Of a stretch of DNA of 15,239 nucleotides, positions 5,136 to 12,600 are shown one piece after another. The stretch lies in assembly GCA_964362915.1 (NCBI GenBank), contig CAYIGH010000022.1, forward strand, positions 1 through 15,239, written 5' to 3'. This DNA comes from JAUSIK01 sp964362915. GTDB taxonomy: Archaea > Nanobdellota > Nanobdellia > Pacearchaeales > GW2011-AR1. Under the pieces are notes generated by a model. The model saw only the letters and a list, made by a program, of their open reading frames with translations. It was not told the DNA's origin and ran no database searches. How positions within the stretch are numbered: position 1 is the stretch's first letter; each line of letters opens with the position of its first letter. Made by a program: the position numbers and the translations under genes.

Positions 5136-6389
5136 ATGATGATAGATAAGATAGATAAAATTTTTGAGAATTATACTAATAATAGCTTGTTTGCAGATAA
5201 GAGTGTTTTACAGGCTAATTATATGCCTGAAGCAATTTTACATAGGGGGGAACAGATAGAAGCAGCAGCCTCTATATTGGCTCCTGCTCTGAAAGGAGAG
5301 AGGGTGAGTAACCTCTTTTTATATGGGAGGACAGGGAGCGGCAAAACCTTAAGTATTCGATACGTTGGAGAGAAACTGAAAGAGAAGGTAAAGAAAATGG
5401 ACAACGATAATTTGAAAATTATATATGTGAATTGCAAGATGAAGAAAGTTGCAGATACTGAATATAGGATAATTGCTGAGTTTATACACTTGCTAGGCGG
5501 AAAAGTACCCTCTACCGGACTGCCTACTGATGTTGTTTATTCCAAATTTGTAGATATGATTGATGATAAGAAGCAAGTGATAATTTTAGTCCTAGACGAA
5601 GTTGATCAGGCAGTTAAGAAGATAAACGATAATTTTATTTATTCATTAACTAGAATTAATTCTGAATTGAAGAATGCGCAGATTAGTTTAGTTGGGATAA
5701 GCAATAGTTTGACTTTTATGGATAATTTGGATCCTAGAGTCAAGAGCAGTTTGGGAGAAGAGGAATTGGTATTTCCACCGTACAATGCGTTGCAGCTACA
5801 GGATATTTTGAGAGAAAGATCTGCAAGGTCATTTAGAGCAGGTATTTTGGAGAACGGGGTTATTGAAAAATGTGCTGCCTATGCTGCAAGAGAACACGGC
5901 GATGCCAGGCGAGCGCTTGATTTATTGCGCGTAGCAGGAGAATTGGCTGAAAGAGGAGGCTCTAAGAAAATTAGTTTGAAACATATTGATATTGCAAATG
6001 AAAAAATAGAAAGAGATAAGATGCTGGATGTTATAGAATCAGTACCTAAACAATTTCAACTTGTGTTAAAAGCGATTATGGAGCTGGATTTGCGAAGGGA
6101 AAAGAGAAGAGTCAAGGGAGCGGAATGGAACAAAGATATAAGAGACGACAGGATTTTTACCGGAGATGTTTATAATTTTTATCAAGAGCTTTGTGAAAAA
6201 ACAAAGAATGATGTTTTAACACAACGCAGAGTGGGAGATATTTTGGCAGAATTTGATATGCTAGGAATAATCAATGCGCATGTGATAAGCAAGGGCAGAC
6301 AGGGAAGAACTAGGGAGATTAAGCCAATGCTGGCTTCTGGGATAAAGGAGAAGGCTAAAGAGATTTTGGAGAAGAGTTTGGAGTTGTGA
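5136..6389 (+). CDS. cdc6: Orc1/Cdc6 replication initiator ATPase
   Basis: This 417-residue protein binds origin DNA and recruits the MCM helicase. The AAA+ domain shows Walker A G-R-T-G-S-G-K-T at 64-71 (K70), Walker B L-V-L-D-E with D154 and E155, a sensor-1 region (G-I-S-N-S, followed by D-P-R-V-K-S-S-L), and sensor 2 G-D-A-R-R-A-L with R258. The phrase A-N-E-K-I-E-R-D at the end of the lid is typical of the family. Residues about 305-417 form the winged-helix DNA-binding domain. Length is normal for archaeal Orc1. The frame stays open upstream to a TTG at 5103, but ATG 5136 (or 5139) follows a possible GAGG ribosome site and is preferred. Two ORB-like repeats lie just upstream, consistent with Orc1 acting beside its own gene. 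Confidence 0.95.
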   Translation: MMIDKIDKIFENYTNNSLFADKSVLQANYMPEAILHRGEQIEAAASILAPALKGERVSNLFLYGRTGSGKTLSIRYVGEKLKEKVKKMDNDNLKIIYVNCKMKKVADTEYRIIAEFIHLLGGKVPSTGLPTDVVYSKFVDMIDDKKQVIILVLDEVDQAVKKINDNFIYSLTRINSELKNAQISLVGISNSLTFMDNLDPRVKSSLGEEELVFPPYNALQLQDILRERSARSFRAGILENGVIEKCAAYAAREHGDARRALDLLRVAGELAERGGSKKISLKHIDIANEKIERDKMLDVIESVPKQFQLVLKAIMELDLRREKRRVKGAEWNKDIRDDRIFTGDVYNFYQELCEKTKNDVLTQRRVGDILAEFDMLGIINAHVISKGRQGRTREIKPMLASGIKEKAKEILEKSLEL

Positions 6390-6416
6390 AATTATTATTG
6401 TAGGATATAGCAATTG

Positions 6417-6426
6417 TTATATAGTA
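6417..6426 (+). promoter_or_regulatory. TATA box of the lipoprotein gene
   Basis: TTATATAGTA is centred about 24 bases before the ATG at 6445, indicating a leaderless transcript starting at the lipoprotein gene, which may continue into the polymerase subunit DP1. Confidence 0.55.
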
Positions 6427-6444
6427 TTTAGTAGTTTGCTAAAT

Positions 6445-7884
6445 ATGGGAATCAGAAAAACACTTGTTAGTTTGGTTTTTGTTGGAGGAGTTAGTTTAGC
6501 TGGATGTGGTAAACAAGATGATATTGAGATAGATAGATTGCCTGAGAAGGAGGCTGTGGCGGATAGTTCTTCTATTAATCAAGAAAAACACGATAAGGAG
6601 ACTGTTGTAGATATACAGAATGTAGAACATAAGGAACTGGTATTAGATATACCAATTCTTCAGAGCGGGCCGACGCAGTTGAGAAAGCATTTAATAACAA
6701 AAATAGATGGGGCATGGGTGGATAGAAAAATAGAGGGCAAGACCGAGGGGGATTCTTTATATGATTACGATATTAAAGCAAAAATAACAGATGTAAGCGG
6801 GAATGAAAATATTTTTTATTATTGTTTTTCTGTTCCATCGGGAATAACTCAAAAAGTATTACCAGTACAATCTATCCAATATAATATGGTTTTAACTCTA
6901 AGAGAGAAAAACAACTTGACCTTAAAACACGGCATTCAAAGATTTTTTTGGTTGACAGAACTTAATAAAGTAAATAGAGATTTGGAGACAAATATTACTA
7001 CTTTTTATTTAAAAGATGGGAATACTTTTTCAGGGGAGTGGGTTTCAAATACCGATTGGGAAACGCTATATTTCAAGGAGAGAAATATTTTAGAGAAAGG
7101 CTATATTTATGGACTGTCTCAATCTGAGGAGAGATATAAGAAGATAAATATAGGAAGTGTAGCTTCTATAGAATTCGATAACTCAAAAGCAAAAGAAATG
7201 TTTGATAGGAGGCATAGAGAATATTTCAAGAAAAACAGTCCTAAAGAAATAGTTCTTAATGATAATTCTAAGATAATATCTGATATTAGCTATATAATAG
7301 ATTTTTGCGGGCATTATTATAGTACAGATTGTCATATTAGATTAATGGATGATTTAGAATTATTGAAAGTTATATCAAATTTAGAAGCGCAAGAAATTAA
7401 AAAAGGTGAAAAAGGAGAAATTACATACTTTGGCGATGGCTATTTTGAATTTACGGAGAATACGAGGCGGAATGAAATACTAAGACTTCAACGATTAATT
7501 CCTGTTGAAGCCGCATACAATTATAAACCCCATGAGATTAAAGAGTATTTGCATCAAATACAAATACCGTTGGATGAGATATTAGACCTAGAATTTACAG
7601 GAGGATACTATAAATTGGTTAAAAGAGAAGAAAATGATAATTTTTATGGTTCTACAGTGGATAACGATTATCGAGAGATAATTATTAATAATCGTTTAGG
7701 AAGGAAAGAGAGGGCTTTTCTATACTCCACCAGCGAATCCCATTTCGGGCACTGTGGAGAATCTTTGATGAACCGTACTCATGATATGGACAGCGTTATT
7801 GTAATGCAGAAGTACGGCGCAATTGCTATTCCATTGAATTTGATAAAGAAAATTATATTTTTAGATAATAAAAAAGGAGATTAG
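6445..7884 (+). CDS. Putative lipoprotein of unknown function
   Basis: This 479-residue protein has a basic N-terminus (R4, K5), a hydrophobic stretch, and a lipobox L-A-G-C with C21 as the predicted lipidated residue, so it is probably exported and anchored on the outer face of the membrane. An acidic, low-complexity linker follows (about 24-60). The rest looks beta-rich. Several segments share a strand-turn-strand style built around L-K-D-G-N-T-F-S-G (about 187-197), I-V-L-N-D-N-S-K-I (about 268-276) and a C-terminal pair near 409-474, each followed by an I-x-x-I-x-F/L-type strand; this may be a repeated small beta domain. Two Cys/His clusters (F-C-G-H with D-C-H; H-F-G-H-C) could bind metal. 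I do not recognise the family. It ends 30 bases before DP1. ATG 6445 is preferred over TTG 6436 on promoter spacing. Confidence 0.75.
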   Translation: MGIRKTLVSLVFVGGVSLAGCGKQDDIEIDRLPEKEAVADSSSINQEKHDKETVVDIQNVEHKELVLDIPILQSGPTQLRKHLITKIDGAWVDRKIEGKTEGDSLYDYDIKAKITDVSGNENIFYYCFSVPSGITQKVLPVQSIQYNMVLTLREKNNLTLKHGIQRFFWLTELNKVNRDLETNITTFYLKDGNTFSGEWVSNTDWETLYFKERNILEKGYIYGLSQSEERYKKINIGSVASIEFDNSKAKEMFDRRHREYFKKNSPKEIVLNDNSKIISDISYIIDFCGHYYSTDCHIRLMDDLELLKVISNLEAQEIKKGEKGEITYFGDGYFEFTENTRRNEILRLQRLIPVEAAYNYKPHEIKEYLHQIQIPLDEILDLEFTGGYYKLVKREENDNFYGSTVDNDYREIIINNRLGRKERAFLYSTSESHFGHCGESLMNRTHDMDSVIVMQKYGAIAIPLNLIKKIIFLDNKKGD

Positions 7885-7914
7885 TATTAATTAGACAAGA
7901 GGGCGTTTAGGAAG

Positions 7915-9519
7915 ATGAAAGAGGAAATCTTAAAAATTGTTAGGGAGAGAGGGCTTTTATTAGAGAAGGATGTGATGGACATATTGGAAAGTTTTCCCAA
8001 TACTGTTGTTGCAAAGGATTTTTTGATTGAGATTGAAAGGGCTTCTGGGCAGAAGATGATCACAATGAGTTTATTGAATAAAAATGTTGAATTTGTTAAT
8101 AGCGTTGTTAAAAAATTAGAGGGCGAGAACAAGAGCATTATTGAGAACATTTTTATCAAATTCGGAGTTAGTTTAGAAGTACGGACAGAAAGAGAGGTTG
8201 TTAGCAGCAAGGAGGCTTATAACAGCAAAGAAGGGACGAGCCAAGGGCTGGAGAATTCAAACTATAGAATTTTTTATTCAGATACAAAGCCCGAAAAGAA
8301 ATTAGAGGTTAAAGATTTTACCAACCATTTCAGAACCAGATATCAGGTATTGCAAAGAATTTTAATGTCGCGGCCGGAATTGCAGAATCTTGTTTCTATA
8401 GGCAAGATTTCTAGCGAGAGGCAGAGTTTAAGCATTATCGGTATTGTAACAGAAAAAAGAATTACCAAGAACAAGAACATGATAATTAAGTTCGAGGATT
8501 TAACAGGGGAGATTGTCGGATTGGTGAAGTCTGACAGAGAAGAGATTTTTGGAAAGGCAGAGGAATTGCAGCTTGATGATATAGTAGGTGTTCGGGCTAG
8601 CGGGAATAGTGATATGGTTTTTTTGCATGATATTTTTTTCCCAGATGCTTTTATTTTCGAAAAGACGAGATTCCAAGAGGATATCAATATAGGGTTTTTG
8701 TCTGATATTCACTGCGGAAGCGACAGGCACCTGGGAAAAAGCATGGAGAAGTTTTTGGAATGGATCAATAGCGATGACGAAGCTGTTCGAAAGATTAAAT
8801 ATATTTTTATTGTTGGCGACAATGTTGACGGGGTTGGCATTTTTCCAGGGCAGGAAGATGTTTTGATGCTGAAAGATATGAAAGGACAGTATGCTTTGCT
8901 CGCTTCTTATTTAAGGCAGGTTCCTAAAAATATAACGATTTTTATGTGCCCCGGACAGCATGATGCTGTTAGAGTAGCTGAGCCCCAGCCCCTGATAGGC
9001 AGGAAATACGCTCCTGAATTATATGAGATAGAAAATTTAATTTTAGTTACAAATCCTTGTTTAGTAAAATTAACTGAGGAGAAGAATGGAATTTGGAAGG
9101 AATTTAAGGTGCTTATGTATCACGGAGCAAGCATTCACAGCATTATTAACGAGATTAAAGAATTGAGGGACATGAAAGCGCACAGATGCCCTGCCAAGGC
9201 AGTGAAACACATGCTGAAGAGGAGGCATTTGGCTCCGACTCATGGCGAGGTAGTTTATATTCCAAATAGCGAGAAGGACCCCCTATTGATTGAGGAAGTG
9301 CCGAATATTTTATGTATAGGAGAAGTGCATAGACTGGACATAGAGAATTATAATGGGATTTTAATTGTTACTGGAAGCTGTTGGCAGGCACAGACGCCCT
9401 TCGAAGAAAAAGTTGGAAATATCCCGGATCCTTGCAAATTTCCTGTTTTTAATTTGAAGAGTGGGGAGTTGAAGATATATGATTTTGGGATAGAGGAAGA
9501 GATTAATAAGATGTATTGA
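7915..9519 (+). CDS. polB: DNA polymerase D small subunit DP1
   Basis: This 534-residue protein is the small (proofreading exonuclease) subunit of the archaeal replicase PolD. Residues 1-80 match the N-terminal helical module, 85-135 a low-complexity linker, 165-250 an OB fold (I-I-G-I-V-T-E-K-R, F-E-D-L-T-G-E-I), and 258-525 the calcineurin-like phosphoesterase domain. Metal motifs are S-D-I-H (D264, H266), G-D-N-V-D (D302), P-G-Q-H-D (Q348, H349), Y-H-G (H403) and G-E-V-H (E470, H472). Family enzymes normally have G-N-H-D and G-H-x-H, so Q348 and E470 are substitutions at metal ligands. The protein is shorter than the 600-odd residues of Pyrococcus DP1, mostly in the linker. It lies 30 bases after the lipoprotein gene, probably in one transcript, and 152 bases before DP2. 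Identification is firm; exonuclease activity is uncertain. Confidence 0.95.
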   Translation: MKEEILKIVRERGLLLEKDVMDILESFPNTVVAKDFLIEIERASGQKMITMSLLNKNVEFVNSVVKKLEGENKSIIENIFIKFGVSLEVRTEREVVSSKEAYNSKEGTSQGLENSNYRIFYSDTKPEKKLEVKDFTNHFRTRYQVLQRILMSRPELQNLVSIGKISSERQSLSIIGIVTEKRITKNKNMIIKFEDLTGEIVGLVKSDREEIFGKAEELQLDDIVGVRASGNSDMVFLHDIFFPDAFIFEKTRFQEDINIGFLSDIHCGSDRHLGKSMEKFLEWINSDDEAVRKIKYIFIVGDNVDGVGIFPGQEDVLMLKDMKGQYALLASYLRQVPKNITIFMCPGQHDAVRVAEPQPLIGRKYAPELYEIENLILVTNPCLVKLTEEKNGIWKEFKVLMYHGASIHSIINEIKELRDMKAHRCPAKAVKHMLKRRHLAPTHGEVVYIPNSEKDPLLIEEVPNILCIGEVHRLDIENYNGILIVTGSCWQAQTPFEEKVGNIPDPCKFPVFNLKSGELKIYDFGIEEEINKMY

Positions 9520-9590
9520 GGATTGGGTTGAGAGGAGGTTGCATTTTGTTTTCTCACAAAGATAAAATGTAAAGGTTTTTTACAACAATG

Positions 9591-9599
9591 CTTTTATAG
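9591..9599 (+). promoter_or_regulatory. TATA-like box upstream of DP2
   Basis: CTTTTATAG lies about 77 bases before the DP2 start and would give a leader of about 50 bases. DP2 also has the clearest Shine-Dalgarno sequence in the window, GGAGG at 9663-9667, four bases before its ATG. The leader and that site agree with each other, although read-through from DP1 is also possible. Confidence 0.45.
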
Positions 9600-9671
9600 T
9601 TGGATTATATGAAATTTTAAAGAGGTTTTTGAAAAGAGGATTAGAAAGAAAGAGAAATTATAGGAGGAGAA

Positions 9672-12600
9672 ATGAACATTCAGGAATACTTTGAACATAT
9701 AAAGCAAAAGGTTAATAGTGAATTTGAAATCGCAGGAAGGGCAAGGGCAATTGGGATAGATCCTGTTGCTAAGGTAGAAGTGCCAATAGCGACGACTCTT
9801 GCTGAAAAAGCTGTTGGACTGATAAGTGTAATTTATCCACAGCTGGATAAGAGGATTGTTGATAGAATAAATGCTCTTGAGGAAGAGTACGGGCCTTTGG
9901 ATACGGCTGTTGCATTTAAAATTGCTGAGGAAATTGCTAAGGAAAAATTTTGTAAATTTGAAAGTTTATTACAGGCTATTGAAGCAGGAATTAGAGTGGG
10001 ATTTGCTTATATCACGCTAGGAGTTGTGAGCTCCCCTATTGAGGGCTTTACTGAATTGAAATTAGGCAAGACTAGAAAAGGAGAAGATTATTTTATTGCT
10101 TATTTTTCAGGACCCATAAGAAGCGCCGGCACTACAGCGTCATGTATGGTGTTGATGCTGATTGATTATTTGAGAGAGAATTTTGGATTTGCTAAATACG
10201 ATCCTGATGAAAATGAGGTAAAGAGATACATAACTGAGAATTATGATTATCATGAAAGGGTCACTAATCTGCAATATCTACCAACTGAAGCAGAAATTGA
10301 ATTCTTGGCTAAAAATTTGCCTATTCAGATAGATGGAGAGTCAAGTATTGAAAGGGAGGTTTCTAATTATAAGGACTTGCCTAGAATACACACGAGCTAT
10401 ATTCGAGGAGGAATGTGCTTGATTTTTTCTGAAGGACTGGCGCAAAAAGCGCAGAAGGGATTTAGATTATTGAAAGGGGTACAGGAAAAAGGATTTAAGA
10501 TAACTGGATGGGAATTTTTAGATGATTATGTTAAGAAATTTAAGCAAACCAAGAAGGAAGGAAGCAAAGAAGACAGCAAGCCAGTATATATTAAGGATTT
10601 AGTTGCTGGAAGGCCTGTTTTTAGTCATCCGTCAAGATCAGGAGGATTTAGATTTAGATACGGAAGAAGCAGAACAAGCGGATTCTCTGCTGTTTCTGTA
10701 CATCCGGCAACAATGGCGATTTCCGGCGGTTTTATGTCTGCCGGAACTCAATTAAAAGTGGAAAAGCCGACTAAGGGGTGTGTAATAAGTGCATGCGACG
10801 AAATTGATGGACCTATAGTAAAATTGAGAGACGGAAGCGTGATGAGAATTTTAGATGCTATTGAAGCAAAGAGAATTTATAATAATGTTGAAGAAATTAT
10901 TTATTTGGGAGATATATTATTTTCTTTTGGCGATGTTATTAATAGAAATTATGAATTGCTGAAGCCAGGATATTGCGAAGAATGGTGGGAGCTTGAGCTG
11001 AGGAAGAATTCTGAGGGAGAAGCTGGAATAGATAAATTCAAAGTTGGTTTTAGGGAAGCTTTAGAGCTGTCTAGAAAATACAGAATTCCTTTACATCCTA
11101 AATATATTTATTATTGGAGAGAAATAGATTATGAACAGTTTTTGGGATTACTAGACTGGATTGGGCATGGGGAGATCAGAGAGGGAAAATTGGTTTTGCC
11201 ATATACGAAAGCAGATAGGGAGAGGTTTATAAAAGGAAAGAGAGCATTGGAATTAATAGGGTGCGAGCATAAAGTTACAATAGAGAATGTGGTTTTAAGC
11301 GAAGAGGAAAACAAGGTTTTGTTATTTAACTTCGGCATTGAGTTAGGGGATGGAGAGAAGAATTTTTTAGATAATATTGAAAGAGCTGCATTGAGAATAA
11401 AGGGGATTGGAGAGAAGGATGTTTTGGATATTATTAGCGAATTATGTGAAATTGAGATTAAGGATAAGAGCGGGACATTTATAGGAGCAAGGATGGGGAG
11501 GCCTGAAAAAGCAAAATTGAGGAAATTGGCAGGAAGCCCCCACGTTTTGTTTCCTGTTGGAGAGGAAGGCGGGAGATTAAGAAGTTTTCAGGCAGCCACT
11601 GATGCCGGAGGAGTCAGAGCAGAATTTCCTAATTTTTATTGCGACAGGTGCAAAAAAGACTGGGTTTATCCCAGATGCGCTGAGTGCGGTGAATTTTGCA
11701 AGAAAATTGAGGAAGGGAAAAAAGATTATACTGAAAGAAAAGTAGATATAAAAGAATATTTTGAAAGAGCGAAGAAAATGCTTGGATTGAGGAGCGAAGA
11801 AATACCTTTAGTTAAGGGTGTAAGAGGAACCAGCAATAAAGACCATAGCTGCGAAAATTTAGGGAAGGGATTGTTAAGAGCAAGATACGGGCTGAATGTC
11901 AATAAGGATGGAACAATCAGATATGACATGACTGAGATGGTTGTTACACATTTTAAGCCATTTGAAGTAGGAACAAGAGTTGAGAAATTAAGAGAATTGG
12001 GGTATGAAAAGGACATATATGGCAAGGATTTAGAGAAGGAAGATCAGATTTTGTGTTTATTTCCTCATGATGTTATCTTGCCTGCTTGTCCTGAGAGTCT
12101 GGATGAAAGAGCAGACGATGTTTTTTTAAAGATCTCTAATTTTATTGATGACGAATTAGAGAAAATTTATAAGGCGGAAAAAGTTTTCAATGTTAGAAAC
12201 AGGGAAGATCTGCTAGGGATGCTTGTTGTCTGCATCGCGCCCCACATTTGCACTGCGACTGTAGGCAGGATAATTGGATTTTCCAAGACCCAAGGATTTT
12301 TGGCAAGCCCTTTTTTACATGCAGCTCTTCGTAGAGATTGCTTAGGATATGATAATTATGTTTCCATAAAAGAAAATGGGAATTGGAAGATTGTTAAGAT
12401 AGGGGAATATATTGATGGGATAAAGCCTGAAAGGCAAGTGGATGTTTTTGGCACCTTAGCTAAAAAGATAGAAAATATTTCCACATGGAGCAATCCGGGA
12501 GAGGGGGAAGTAGCAGAAGTCACTAAGCATCAGCCTAGGGGGATGGTGAAATTATATTTGGAAGACGGAAGAAAAATTGAACTTACAGAAGAGCATAAAG

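Noticed and set aside
9540..9600. CATTTT...AAAATG inverted repeat between DP1 and DP2, considered as a terminator.
   Set aside because: Short A/T-only arms in AT-rich DNA; archaeal termination mainly needs T-runs, so the hairpin cannot be supported.
10560..10600. Lysine/serine-rich segment in DP2 considered as a second intein remnant.
   Set aside because: No splicing motifs, and the mature length after removing one intein already fits the family.
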